Below, piece after piece: positions 43,846-55,287 of a stretch of DNA of 64,000 nucleotides. The position numbers were made by a program, and so were the translations under genes. The notes beneath the pieces were generated by a model. The model was not told where the DNA came from. It saw only the letters and a program-made list of their open reading frames with translations, and searched no databases. The stretch is from the NCBI GenBank assembly GCA_033065855.1, contig JAVXUO010002083.1:1-64000 (forward strand). The letters run 5' to 3'. Within the stretch, counting starts at the first letter, position 1. Each line of letters opens with the position of its first letter. This stretch comes from Escallonia rubra. Lineage: Eukaryota; Streptophyta; Magnoliopsida; Escalloniales; Escalloniaceae.

Positions 43846-45330
43846 TTTTTAATCCTCTTCTATGAATGGTTCATTTGTGCATGATTTACCTTTTTTTTTC
43901 TTGTAGATTCCAATATAAAAATGAACACTGTATTCTAAACGACTTTCATTAGTAGGGTCTTGCTAATAAGTTCCCGAGCACAGTGGTCAAGAAACATTAA
44001 ATAGTGCACGGATTTTGAGAGGATTTGTAATAGTTTTATAGATCTCAATTAAACTGCAGTTAGTGACCTTAATGCTAATTAAGGGTTTGTCATTACAAAC
44101 AACTTGGAGATTTTTTTTTTCTTTTTTTACCAAAGACTGTCCTCAGTTTTTTGTTGTTTTCCTTGCAGCGTTTCAGTGAAATGCTAATATTAAATCATTC
44201 TCTAACTAAACACAAACTAAAGAGATAACTACACTTAGATTCATGAGGTTATGGTGAAATTGCACGTGTTCATTAGGTTATACAAATAACAGTAATATAC
44301 GTTGACAAAACGAAAATTTGAAATACCTACTTATTTAGCAAAATGATTATATTGCCATGACTTAGTGACACATGGTGGCCCTTAGGTGTGGGCGCATGGG
44401 CGCAGGAGCGCTGTGCTAGGGGGCGCAAGGGCACAGTGCTTGTCATGGTTCGTGCCAAGGGACAACCCATGACACTTAGAAAGGTAATTCTTCAAATGCC
44501 ATATGTTTATCTCTCACCTTTCTCTTCAAGAACCCGCGTCGCTGTATCACGAGCATGGTGTTGGCTCCGCCATCCTATTCCTCTCTTTCCCTATTCTGAG
44601 ACAACACCCACCATAACTTAGACAACCAAACGTTTACCAAAACAAGTATACCACCACTGTCGCTGTTAACTTTATGATTTCCTTTAATTAAGCTCTCCCT
44701 CTTCCCTGACTAAAGTTGCCACCGGCTAAGCATAACACCATTGCACAGTAGATGTCCGCGGCGGCTGAAATTGCACATGCAAAACCAAGATTTCAGCAGG
44801 CAGCCCCTCCAAACCAAACGCAATCGCCATAGCCCGCTCGCTGTCACCACCACTTCTGTATGGCAGCCCTGAAGCACCATCGGTCCTTATCCCATTTGTT
44901 ATCCTTGCATCTCAACATATAGCCCCACCACCACCACTACCACCATCCTTTAACACTTCTTCAGCTTCAACACGCGCGCGCGCACACACACTAAATCATG
45001 CCTCCACCTCGTCCTTGATCCGTTAACCAATCCCTCTCGCCCAACCAACCTCATCACTTCATGGCTTGCGATAGTGGAGCTGGGCAGTGCCGTGCATCTC
45101 TGCGGTGGCTCTCAATGAAGCATAACAATACCACCCATATCCTTATCTAAGATGCCGCATCCACAATGACCATCTTCGTGGCAGATGGTTGGTGGTGTTG
45201 GGATGATATGAAGGTGGTGCCGTGGTGTTGTAGGTAATAGCGGTGGCGAGGCGAGGTGAGGGAACGTGTTTGGGGGGGGGGGGGAGGGGATATGGCGGCA
45301 ATAGGGTTGGGAGAGGAAGGGGGCGTGTCA
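43846..45330. other. Spacer between the two UGT blocks, left part
   Basis: No supported gene. The 44380-45330 part is richer in GC, with CACCAC-type runs and a poly-G tract at about 45271-45284. Frames there look like by-products of simple repeats. Confidence 0.4.
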
Positions 45331-46310
45331 CGACCCGAACCCACGGTTGGGCTCATGAGCTAAGTCTGTGACCGGCCGCAGGCCTGTTGGACTTTCACAC
45401 AGGGCTCTGCCAAGCCTTACTCACTAAAATTAAGACGAATGTAGCGAAACTAAAACTTTTACAACTTCAAATGCATTTTTAAACTTCAAAATTTCAGCAC
45501 AACACTTATGGTAGGACTCTTCATAACTCCGAAGAGTCAACAGTTACAACTAAACCTACAATTAAATATAAAATTGCTTTTCGAATTCATTGCAATCCTT
45601 ATTAAAATAATACCTACGATACAACTCACGATCAACTAATGCAGTCCCCAAAAGTCCACAACATTTCTCCTTAAAATCCCAAGCCCTCGCTTGTCACTAG
45701 CACTTTACTTAAAACAACTTTGAGGGCATAAAGTCACTTAGCACAAAAACAACATCATAAAAAAGTTTTTAACCCAATACCAACTCAAACAGTACGTTGC
45801 GGTCAACTTTTGGTCCCATTGACTTAGACCGGAAATCTCAACTCGGAATAATAATCATTGTGGAAGTAGAGGAGACCACGATCAACATTAATGCGGGTCA
45901 ACATTTCGTCTAGTTGACAAGGACCCGAAATCTAACTTCCCCCCGTTAGATATGGGGCATAGCAGCCGAATAAGTAAAAACTACTATTTTTCGTTTATCT
46001 TAAACGCAATCACAGAACAATTGATGGTCAAGCTATCCTACTTCATTTCACGCTTTTTCCAAAACATTTCATATCCAAAAACATCTCAATCCGAGAACCA
46101 GTTACACTTGCACTAAGCATTTTAAATCCAAGTTTCACAACAATCGCTATCAAAACATTGTCTACATGTCGATCATGTTTTAAACCACATATAAATGTCG
46201 CTAAACGTAGTTCATACCCAATAAACAGTTCTTTCATTTAAGAAACAGATAAATGTCACTTTAATAGTCCTGTTTTTGACAAATAATAATCTTTAAAACA
46301 TAAATAAAGT
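45331..46310 (+). mobile_element. Possible LTR-type retroelement fragment (fossil)
   Basis: TGTCACGACCCGAACCCACGG at its left edge resembles LTR starts of the TGTCACGACCC type seen in many plant Ty3/gypsy elements. The sequence up to about 46310 is unlike the duplicated block and has no coding region. No end repeat or target duplication could be matched, so this remains a tentative fragment lying between the two UGT copies. Confidence 0.35.
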
Positions 46311-46606
46311 ATAAACTTTATATAGAAACAAAGCCAGGTGCTAAGAGCATGTGAATAAACTGGTGGTGCTAAGCTAAAGGGATTTGAAAGGGTGCTCAGT
46401 GGCTCAAAGCGATCTGCGTAAAAGAGTTTCCATCTGACAATGGTGAGTAACTAAAAATTGAGTTCATAGTTCAACTTTGTTTCTTTGATAGAGTAAGAAC
46501 TCGTGCGCATTGGTGTTTTTATCTTCTTTTCTTTTCTTTTCTTTTAAGGGCTGTTAGACACAAGAATTTCATGCTGGGAGATTGCAGAAAATGGGTTGGA
46601 CTATGC

Positions 46607-47022
46607 AAGTAGGGCCGTAAATGAACCGAGTTATTCGTGAATTACTCGTGGTTCGTTTCTAAAAAAACTAGTTCATGTTCGTTTCTATAGTATACGAACC
46701 GAACATGAACAAAGTTTTAGAGCTCAATTATTAACGAGCTTAGCATGAACATTACAAAGTGTTTACGAATAAGTTCGTGAATGGCTTGTCTAGATACTAA
46801 ATTAAAATATGTTCACAATCCAAAAGACATATAACTTAATTATAGTAGTATTAATTAAGTTTTAACTTGGGAGCCCTAAAATTTGTAAGACAATTGGATT
46901 AAGTAAGGTATAGTTCTGAATTGAAAATAATTGTTTTGAACGAGAATATGAATTTTTCAATTTGAGTTCAGTTCGTATAAAATAAACGAACCACCTCGAG
47001 CCGAACTCGAATGTTGTGAACC
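46607..47022. mobile_element. Truncated MITE-like insertion beside UGT gene B
   Basis: It starts TAGGGCCGTAAATGAACCGA, a form common at the ends of hAT-type MITEs, and carries repeated and inverted TTCGTG / CGAAC motifs (GTTCGTTTCT, ACGAACCGAACATG, GAACCGAACA). A matching inverted end is missing on the right, which abuts the conserved ACATCTTATATTTGGAG just before the UGT stop. The right end was probably lost with the adjoining host DNA. Confidence 0.5.
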
Positions 47023-47029
47023 GAACATC

Positions 47030-48436
47030 TTATATTTGGAGTTGGGACAACTCTTTTACGAGCCCATCCAGATCCCTATACGAGCTCCCACCTGCCTTAA
47101 CAGCTTCCAGTGCCTTTTCCTTTAGCTCTTTTGCTTTCACCTTTTCAATTTTACCCCCACTCATTGAATCAGCAATAGTCCGAGCCAACTCACTCTCGTC
47201 GGGAACGATATTCGCTCCTTCGCAAACTCGCACGGCAACACCCATGTCCTCCACCAACAGCTTGGCATCCACGTGCTGGTCGGCCTCCATGGGCCACGCG
47301 AGTATCATAACCCCGGCAACCTCGGCTTCCAAAACCGAGTTCCACCCGCAGTGACTCAGGAACCCGCCCACGGCTCGGTGACTCAGTATCGACACCTGTG
47401 GTGCCCACCCTCTTATAACCCTACCTCTACCCGAGACCCGTGCTTCGAACCCATCCGGTGCAGACCCGTACCCATCTGCCACTTGTTGGGCCGTCAATGT
47501 TTTAACGACCCAAACGAAACGGACACCGCTCCGTTCAAGCCCAATAGCCAAGGCCTCCACTTGGGCCTTTCTCAAGAACTTCTGGCTCCCAAAGCACACA
47601 TATACAACGGAACCATCGGGACACCCATCAAGCCATCCCAACACATCATCACATAAACCTGAACCCGTGTTGCCCCGATCCGTTTGGTCCGGCCTACCCA
47701 GCAAACTAAGCGGTCCAACCCCGAAAACCCGCCCATGACCCATTTTCTTCTTCAAGTACTCCATATACTCCCCTTCCAAGTCATCAAACGTATTGATAAC
47801 ACACCCCCAACTCAAATTATTTGCAATCATGCCATCCTTAACAAAGTTCCAGCTAGGCTCCGATTCTCTGTAGTGCCTGAACAGAGAAGGAAGCTGCTCT
47901 GCAGTGAAACTCGGGGAGCGCGGTACATCAGGAAAACTAGCCACGGTTAAAGACTGAAAGGACTTGATATCATCCCAAAGATGGCCCAACACAGACGTTA
48001 GAAAAGCCCCAGATGAGAAGAACGCAATCCTGGGGATATTGATCTGGTTTGCCAGGTGGTGGGTCCACCCAATGAAGAAATCAGAGAGGAGGGCAACTGG
48101 GGGATTGCGGTGGGACTTGAACCACTGGATTATCGGGTCATGAAGCTCAGCCAATGCATTGATGATGAGGACATTTCCGTGATTTCCTATGTCCTTGACA
48201 TTTTCAACACCAGGAGGAAGAGAAGGGTAGCTTGGGAAGGGAAAGACCAGGGTTTGGATAGATGGGTGGGTGGTGAGAAGTGGGCTTAGGATTGGGAGGT
48301 TCTTGGGTGTGACCAAGATGGTGATGGTCAGGCCACGGAGGGCTAGTTGGTGGCTCAAGTCGAGAAGAGGCAGCATGTGGCCTTGGGCTGGGTATGGGAA
48401 GACCAAGATGTGGACTCCTTTGCCGGAGCTGGACAT
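47030..48436 (-). CDS. UDP-glycosyltransferase, UGT89-like (copy B)
   Basis: Intronless, 468 residues, and colinear with copy A without gaps. It keeps the FPYPAQGHM motif, the Asp of LLSDFF and the full PSPG box (WAPQVSILSH to WPMEADQ). Differences from copy A cluster around residues 142-172 (for example SSGAFLTSVLGHLW against STRAFLSSLMGHLW), in the acceptor domain, where substrate preference is usually set. Both genes may therefore be active with shifted specificity. The stop lies only about 10 bp from the MITE-like insertion, so its 3' UTR differs from that of copy A. Confidence 0.92.
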   Translation of the reverse strand: MSSSGKGVHILVFPYPAQGHMLPLLDLSHQLALRGLTITILVTPKNLPILSPLLTTHPSIQTLVFPFPSYPSLPPGVENVKDIGNHGNVLIINALAELHDPIIQWFKSHRNPPVALLSDFFIGWTHHLANQINIPRIAFFSSGAFLTSVLGHLWDDIKSFQSLTVASFPDVPRSPSFTAEQLPSLFRHYRESEPSWNFVKDGMIANNLSWGCVINTFDDLEGEYMEYLKKKMGHGRVFGVGPLSLLGRPDQTDRGNTGSGLCDDVLGWLDGCPDGSVVYVCFGSQKFLRKAQVEALAIGLERSGVRFVWVVKTLTAQQVADGYGSAPDGFEARVSGRGRVIRGWAPQVSILSHRAVGGFLSHCGWNSVLEAEVAGVMILAWPMEADQHVDAKLLVEDMGVAVRVCEGANIVPDESELARTIADSMSGGKIEKVKAKELKEKALEAVKAGGSSYRDLDGLVKELSQLQI

Positions 48437-48652
48437 TGTTCCTACTTTCTACTGATCTTTGTAGAGAGATAGAGTGAGCGAGGCACTAGTGAAGTACTTA
48501 TACTGGTAGCTTGTGAGTGATGGTTTCGTCTCATGGAAGATTGCAAAGACTGGAAAGTGCTCCTGTTGGTGAGTATAGCAAACTAAGTGCTCCAACCCCC
48601 GAAAAGACTTTGATTGGTGGACAAAGTATTCTGACGTTATAATAAGATCAGT

Positions 48653-49410
48653 CACATACATGGCTCTTACTTTACTTTGGTTGGCGGCTTCGAAGATTTG
48701 GAGAAAGATAATTAGGGCTTGAACCCTAATTTCCAAATTTGGGTTTTAAAAAGTAGGATTTTTCATACGATATATACCTTGCAGATACAACATAAAGGTA
48801 GTATTGACATTTCAAAATACGTATTGATGACATAAGTAAAAAAACATTTTTTTTTGCGGGTCAGCGACGGATGGACATAGCTGATATCTTTTCAAAATTG
48901 TTAGTTACAATATGTTACCTTTTAAAACTTAATGACCTTAACTGTAATTTCATTCCAACCTCAGCGACCTAGTTGTAAATAAATCGAAAACAAATAAAGC
49001 TTTGACACGTAGAACTTTGCAAGTACTTGTTAAAACTTTATTAGGACATGGAGCCCAAGAACAAATAATGTTTTACGGTAATTGTTTTGATTTGGTATAA
49101 CTTTTTAATGCGACAAAATTTAACAAGCACACGTTTTTATGTTTTAATTTGGTAAAACTTTCAACAAATGCAAGTTAGCAATGAAATTTTGATTTGGTAA
49201 ACATTGTGACTAATATTACTTCTTTACTTCTAAAAGTTGAACATTTATCAACTTAAAAATCATAAGACAAAGTTTCAAGAAGACCAATAACATCAAGTAA
49301 TAGAAATCAGATATCAGGGGTAGAATCGTCATATTCTATGTGATCATTTAGTGTCTTCGATAATTTTTAATACACAATCAATTACTTATATAGGAGTACA
49401 AAAAATTGCA
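48653..49410. other. AT-rich spacer between UGT gene B and the Mutator-like element
   Basis: This includes the presumed promoter side of UGT gene B. No other gene, RNA or named repeat is visible. Confidence 0.5.
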
Positions 49411-49590
49411 TAAATTAAGGGGTTAATTACTCACGGCACCCCTGAGGTTTACCCTAAATTACACTCGGACCCCACTATCTTTGCAAATTACACTCAGCCC
49501 CAAAAATTTGAAATTCTTTGACGGGGTTAACGGCTGGTCATGAAAAGACCATTCTGCCCTCATATATAACCACACAGTGTCTCTTGGGTT

Positions 49591-49724
49591 TTGGAGGGAA
49601 ATCAAGAGAGCAAGTGGCTCTTGGTTACAGACTTCGAGAGAGAGGAGAGAGGGAAGTTGGTAGGGAAGTTGTACCGTCAAATTTCATTGCCATTTCTTGC
49701 TTTCTGCGAAATCGAACCCAGCGG

Positions 49725-49759
<35 letters not shown>

Positions 49760-52700
49760 GCGACGACGACGGCAGCCCTGAACGGTGGTACTCGAGTGAA
49801 GATCGTGGACGGTTGTGCAAACACGAAGGTATGTTTTCATACCCTTTTCATCTGATCGCAATCATTTCTCTAGTTTCTTCATTTTTTTGAAACTGTAATG
49901 GATGATTTTTAACAAAGAAACCCTAATTTACGTCTCTGTTCTGTTTAATCACATGCATGTTGAGTCTCTGTTGTATGTAATCATGGGCATGTTGAGTGTA
50001 TGGTTATTGCATGTTGAGTGCATGGTTTTTGCATGTTAAGTGTATGGTTATTGTATGTTTAGTATATGATTATTGCATGTTATATGATTATTAGCAGAAA
50101 ACCCTAACTAGAGCCCTACTTAGAGCCCTAATCGAAAGCCTTAAACCGAAATCCCTAAATTGAAGCCATAATCGAAAGCCCTAAAAGCCCTAAATTGAAA
50201 CCCCAATTGAAAAGTCAATTGAAACCCTAATTGACTATTTAATCAAATTGAATCCCTAATCGACACTGAAATTGAAGCCCTAATTCAATTTCGTTTTCGA
50301 AACCCCAATTGACAACTCAATTGAAACCCTAATTGACTACTTAATCAAATTGAATCCCTAATCGACACTGAAATTGAAGCCCTAATTCAATTTTATTTTT
50401 GAAACCCCAATTGACAACTCAATTGAAACCCTAATTGACTACTTAATCAAATTGAATCCCTAATCGACACTGAAATTGAAGCCCTAATTCAATTTCGTTT
50501 TCGAAACCTCAATTGACAACTTAATTGAAACCCTAATTGACTACTTAATCAAATTAAATTCCTAATCGACACTGAAATTGAAGCCCTAATTCAATTTCGT
50601 TTTCGAAACCCCAATTGACAACTTAATTGAAACCCTAATTGACTACTTAATCAAATTAAATTCCTAATCGACACTGAAATTGAAGCCCTAATGCAATTTT
50701 ATTTTCGAAACCCCAATTGACAACTCAATTGAAACCCTAATTGACTACTTAGTCAACTTGCCCAATTAAGAACTTAAATTAAAGCCCTAATTGACACCCA
50801 AATGGAAACCCTAATAGATAACTAATTAACATACCTAATTGACAGCTTTGTGAAAGCCTTAATTGATAAATAAAATAATATTATTTCAAATTGGCAAGTT
50901 AATTACAGCCCTGTTTGACAGCTTAATTGACATCCAAGTTAACTCTCTTTGTATATACATTACAGAAATGCATACCCTGCTGGTCCACTACTGTAACATA
51001 GCCAGAGAGATTGAGAATGTAGATCCAGACAGATACAGTTACATGGACTTGCTAAGTGATGCAACTGAGCTATGTTTGAAAGACCTCCCCCCTAGGCTAG
51101 GTTTATGCATTGACATGTACTTCATGTTGCCTGGAACTCAGGTCAGGACTGAATTAAATTCTGATAAGGCTTTAGTGGACATGTTTGCACTATATGAGAA
51201 CTCTAAGGATATACATGTCTACTTAGAGATTGATAGGGCTGAACCTGGGGCAGTTTGTTATCCAGAACCAAGTAGTCAGGCAGCTAGAAATGAGGACTTG
51301 AATGAAGTAGAAGAAAGTGAAGGGGACATCAGTGATGAAGAAGAAGGAAGTGAGGGGGAAATACATTTGTCCAGTGATGATTCTGATGACTTTGATTGGC
51401 AAGGAGTAGGAGTGAGTGAGAGTGATGAAGAGTCAGGGACTAATGATGAAGACACTGAGATAGATGATGATAAGCCAAGTGATGAAATGTTGTCAGAATG
51501 TGATGATGATGAAGAAACCCCCTTGTACAACAGTGATGAGAATGTAGATGTGGCAACAATAAATGTAGACAGATTTATGAGTGGGAAGTTGTTTCAACAC
51601 AAGGAAGGGGAAAAAATTGAACTGCATCAGGGTTTATTGTTTGAAGATGTAGATCATTTTAGGGCAACTTTGAAAGACTATACCATTGAGAATGGGTTTA
51701 AACTGGTGAGAGACAAGAATGAGAAGACAAGGGTGGCTGCTCATTGTGGCAGCCCTGGATGTGCCTGGAGAATACGTGCAACCAGTATCCCTGATGGCAC
51801 AACATTTAAAATTAAGAAGTGTGGCCCTGAACACACTTGTGTGATGGCCACTACTAATAAAGAAGCCAACTCCACTTGGATTTCAGAGAAGATGTTTAAA
51901 TACATTAGGGGAAATCCTAACATCAGTTTGGGTGGTCTGCAAGAATTGTTGGCTGAGAAGTTTGGTGTAGAGGCCCATAGAATGCAGCTCTATAGGGCCA
52001 AAAGGAAGGCACTAGAAAAAATAGAGGGGTCTCATGCTGAGTCATACAAGAAGTTGTGGAGGTATGGGCATGAAGTGATGAGGACTAACCCTGGTAGCTT
52101 GTTCAAGCTTGAAACTCAGAGGGTTAGTCCTAACTTGGATTTGCCTCACTTCCATAGGCTCTTCTTCTCATTTACAGCTATCCAAGATGGCTTTAGACAT
52201 GCTTGTAGGCCCTTTCTTGCAGTTGATGGATGTCATCTCAAGGGGCCTTTTGGAGGTGTGTTATTGGCTGCTGTGGGTCTTGATGGGAATAATGGGTTGT
52301 TCCCTGTGGCTTTTGCTGTGGTTGAGAGTGAGAACACACAAAGCTGGAGGTTTTTTCTTCATCATTTATTCAGCATAATTGGGGATGGTTCTGGAGCTAA
52401 GCCATGGGTATTTATGTCTGATGGCCAAAAGGGTATTGAGAATGCCTTAGCTGAGATCATACCACAGGCAAGTCACAGGAGGTGCTGCAGGCATCTCTAC
52501 TGTAACTTCAAGGCTAAGTACCCTGGCATCAAGTTGAAAGCATATTTCTGGGCTGCTGTGAAGGCATATAATGTTGATGACTTTAACCTTGCCATGGGTC
52601 AAATGAAGGACCACTCACCAGAAGCAGCTGAGTGGTTGAGTGGGCATAGGTTAGAGAGTTGGGCTAGGCACACTTTTGACCATGCTGTTAAGAATGAGCA

Positions 52701-53593
52701 TGTAACTAGCAACATTGTTGAGTCCTTCAATAATTGGCTAGGGAACTTGAGAGAAAAACCTGTGCTATCTTTGGTTGATACTATTAGAACTAGGTTGATG
52801 TCCAAGGTGCATGAAAGGTTTGAAAATGCTGCCTCTTGGGATGGTAAGGTAGCTCCCAAGATTGTGAAAAAATGCAACCAAGCCATTGCTCAGTCTAGGC
52901 ATTGTAGCATAGTGATGTGTGCTGGGGGTACAGAATTTGAGGTGGTTGATCTTGGGAAGGTGCATGTGGTTGATCTTCAAAGGAGGAGTTGTTGTTGTAG
53001 GGTTTGGAATATAACTGGCATACCTTGCAAGCATGCAGCAGCATGCATCAATACTAGGAGAATGGAAGTATTAGATTTTGTGGATGTATGCTACAGCAGG
53101 GACACATACTTGAAGACCTATGGTGGGGTCATGCACCCAGTGCATGATGAGTCCCAATGGCAGCCTGCTCCAGGGGATCCCTTGCAGCCTCCACCATTAA
53201 GAAGATTGCCAGGAAGGCCAAGAAAAGAGAGGAAAAGGGCTGCTGATGAACCTGCTAAGGAAGGCAAGAGGTCATGCACCATAAAATGTGCAATTTGTAA
53301 GGAAATTGGGCACAACAAAAGGACCTGTCAAAGGGCACCTGTGAGAGGCATTAGTAGGGGCACTGCTGCAGCTAGTGGCAGCCAAGCTGGTGGCAGCCAA
53401 GCTGGTGGCAGCCAAACTGGAGGCAATCAAGTGGGAGGCAGTCAAGTTAGCATGAATTTGGATGTAAGTATACTAACTGTGGTTTTGATTTTGGTTTACT
53501 GTGATTTAGTTTACTTTTGACTAAATGTAGTTTTGAATTTTTGAACAGGGAGGACCTGCTGTGGGGGGTCCTAGTCAAGGAACCATGCCTTAG
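49591..53593 (+). CDS. MULE transposase (mudrA-like), three exons
   Basis: Proposed exons are 49591-49828, 50966-53463 and 53549-53593, all with GT-AG junctions that keep frame, for about 926 residues. The protein cuts and rejoins the element's ends. Exon 1 codes an Asp-rich stretch from a GAC repeat. The first ATG is uncertain; the ATG at 50968, two bases into exon 2, would give 846 residues. Exon 2 has an acidic region, a Mutator DNA-binding zinc domain (about 305-360, HCGSPGCAWRIRA), the catalytic core with DDE residues D500 (AVDGCHLKG), D565 (MSDGQKG) and E665 (NIVESFNN), a SWIM zinc finger (about 755-775, CCCRVWNITGIPCKHAAAC) and a zinc knuckle (about 854-867, CAICKEIGHNKRTC). A Gly/Ser/Gln tail continues in frame into exon 3. 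No inactivating change is visible. Confidence 0.9.
49722..49775 (+). repeat. GAC/GGC trinucleotide repeat in transposase exon 1
   Basis: About 17 GAC units with interspersed GGC code for an Asp-rich run with a few Gly in the proposed frame. It is a microsatellite inside or just before coding sequence. Confidence 0.85.
49985..50082 (+). repeat. Tandem repeat of about 23 bp in the first intron of the transposase gene
   Basis: Variants of GCATGTTGAGTGTATGGTTATT repeat about four times with diverging sequence. This lies in the same intron as the 102-bp array. Confidence 0.7.
50200..50765 (+). repeat. 102-bp tandem array rich in AAACCCTAA inside the transposase intron
   Basis: Landmarks recur at exactly 102-bp steps (TTGACTA at 50231, 50333, 50435, 50537, 50639, 50741). 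Each unit contains GAAACCCTAATTGACTA, a TTGAATCCCTAATCGACACTG-like block shortened here to its core, GAAGCCCTAATTCAATTT and GAAACCCCAATTGAC. Units differ by only a few bases. AAACCCTAA is the plant telo-box, a known binding motif for Myb-type telomere-repeat-binding factors and for Polycomb-linked proteins. Confidence 0.9.
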
Positions 53594-54513
53594 CTGCTGC
53601 TAGTGTGCATCATTTTGTGTACATACATGGTGAAGATTCATTTTGTGAAGATCATTTTGTGAAGATTACAGAAACTGTGCAGATTCTTTTTGTGAAGCTT
53701 ATCGAAGACTTTGAAAATGGTGTTGATTGCTGTGACTGAAGACAAATTTTTGAAGTTAAAGTCATAGTGGGAATAGGTTAACTGTAGGTTACAGTTAGGT
53801 TGACTACAATATTCAAATTGTAAACTTTAGGTTTTAGTCAACATTAATGCTTTTAATCATGTTTATCAACATTTGGATGATGTAAACATTTGGATGATGT
53901 AAACTCTATTTGCACAATGTTAACATTTGGATGATGAATGATGTTATTATTGAGCTAATGTGTACTTAGTTTCAGTATGTTGCTCAGGATTGAGATCTTA
54001 CTTATTTGCACAAAATGTGAAGTGTGTTAGAAGCATTGGTTAGGGCAGGTTGTGCTTGTGTTTGAGTTTGAAAATTGTAGCTGGTAGAATTTGTGCATGG
54101 TTGGAACAAGTTGTGTATTTGAATAGTCATACTTTTGAGCATATTGGTAACTTGTTGGGGACTTGGTTTGTGTATTGTCTTGGGGATTGAATTGAGCAGG
54201 TTGTGACTTGCATTTTGTGGTTGGACCATTTGAGCAGGTTGATTGCTTGTGGTCTTTGTGCAATGTGCACAAACCACAAGCCCCCTTAAGAAGGCATAGA
54301 TACTCCATTTGCTTAGAAAATAGATGACCAACCTCTTCATTTGCCTAGAAAATATATAACCAACATGTTCATTTCCCTAGAAAATTTCATTGCAGCCATA
54401 GATACTTCATTCAAATATCATTACATTCATTACATGAACCCTAGAAAATTCGAGAGTACCATTTCTCTCTTAAGGCTACATTGGTTGCATTACATAACCC
54501 TACACCACATTCA

Positions 54514-54936
54514 TCATTTGTTAATGACAAAAACTATCATCAACATACACATCCATGATGAAATTAAAGAACTAATAACCAACATCTTCAACATTGCTTG
54601 ATTAGACTCAATTAGCTGTAATTTTTTACTCCTTTCAGCTTCATTTGCCTCAAGCAAGTGCATCCTTGATTCTTCATTGGTTTCATGCCTTCGAATTTCT
54701 TCATAAACATCAGGTGAAGAGATGATTGACCTTCCACTTGGCTTCAATGTTGCTCTATCAGGATTGCACCAACTAAACATGTTACAACCACCACTTGCAC
54801 AAGTGAAGAACAACTTCCCCTTGCTTGGCTTCTCATCAGATTCAACAATTCTAAGACTTGCTCTCTTTCTACACCAGCAACTTATGTAGTTAAACCTTAG
54901 ATCCAACCATTCCTCACCATTTCCTGACCTTGACAT
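54514..54936 (-). CDS. GRF-type zinc-finger protein with a C-terminal membrane segment, encoded by the MULE
   Basis: 140 residues, single exon, convergent with the transposase gene. Residues 20-57 (CWCRKRASLRIVESDEKPSK then GKLFFTCASGGCNMFSWC) form a GRF zinc finger, with likely zinc ligands C20, C22, C46 and C51. GRF fingers in other proteins bind single-stranded nucleic acid. Residues about 70-115 are charged and helical, possibly a coiled coil (LEANEAERSKKLQLIESN). Residues about 117-138 form one membrane segment (ISSLISSWMCMLMIVFVIN). The start is the first ATG after a purine/pyrimidine-rich leader next to the right inverted repeat. Small GRF membrane proteins of this design are common in plant genomes and mostly unstudied. 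Its place inside the element suggests a helper or passenger role; function unknown. Confidence 0.82.
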   Translation of the reverse strand: MSRSGNGEEWLDLRFNYISCWCRKRASLRIVESDEKPSKGKLFFTCASGGCNMFSWCNPDRATLKPSGRSIISSPDVYEEIRRHETNEESRMHLLEANEAERSKKLQLIESNQAMLKMLVISSLISSWMCMLMIVFVINK

Positions 54937-55287
54937 TTTTTGGTTAGAAGGGAAAGAATGAAGTGAAGGAAGAAAGGGAGGAAGAAGGAGAAAGAAATGG
55001 GTCTCTGAAGAAGAGAAATAGAATGAAGAAGAAGAAGAAGAAAAACCCTAAGGGGCAAGAGGGGTTTTATTCAAGAAAGGGGGGGCATTTTGGGGATGAA
55101 AACTCCAAAAAGTGAAGTGTCAGAGCATCTTTAGACGGAGTTAGGGTCTCCGTCAATTTTTTGGGGCTCCGTGAAATGCGGGTACAAACCTCAGGGGAGA
55201 GGAGTGTAATTTTCAAAAGATAAGGGGGTCCGTGTGTAATTTAGGGTAAACCTCAGGGGGGCCGTGAGTAATTAACCCTAAATTAAT

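Larger units (their letters stand above)
46330..48652 (-). repeat. Duplicated block, copy B (contains UGT gene B)
   Basis: Counterpart of 41787-43845. Its main structural difference lies just 3' of the gene. About 150 bp of copy A (42065-42205) are absent, and about 415 bp of unrelated AT-rich DNA (46607-47020) stand in their place. Confidence 0.87.
49420..55278. mobile_element. Mutator-like transposon (MULE), apparently complete, two genes
   Basis: The ends are inverted repeats of about 76 bp with about six mismatches. They begin GGGTTAATTACTCACGGC on both ends, followed by CCTGAGGTTTACCCTAAATT. Flanking 9-bp sequences TAAATTAAG (49411-49419) and TAAATTAAT (55279-55287) match at eight positions, as expected for the 9-bp duplication of Mutator elements. 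Inside are an open spliced transposase gene on the plus strand and a convergent small gene on the minus strand near the right end. The total is 5859 bp. The intact genes, clear ends and near-perfect duplication suggest a fairly recent, possibly autonomous insertion. Confidence 0.92.

Noticed and set aside
45143-45356. Pro-rich minus-strand frames
   Set aside because: They arise from a poly-G tract and GTGG-rich simple sequence and show no domain.
50200-50765. CCCTAA-rich stretch as an interstitial telomere
   Set aside because: The CCCTAA motifs are embedded in a 102-bp unit with other sequence and are not in continuous TTTAGGG repeats, so it is an intronic minisatellite rather than telomeric DNA.
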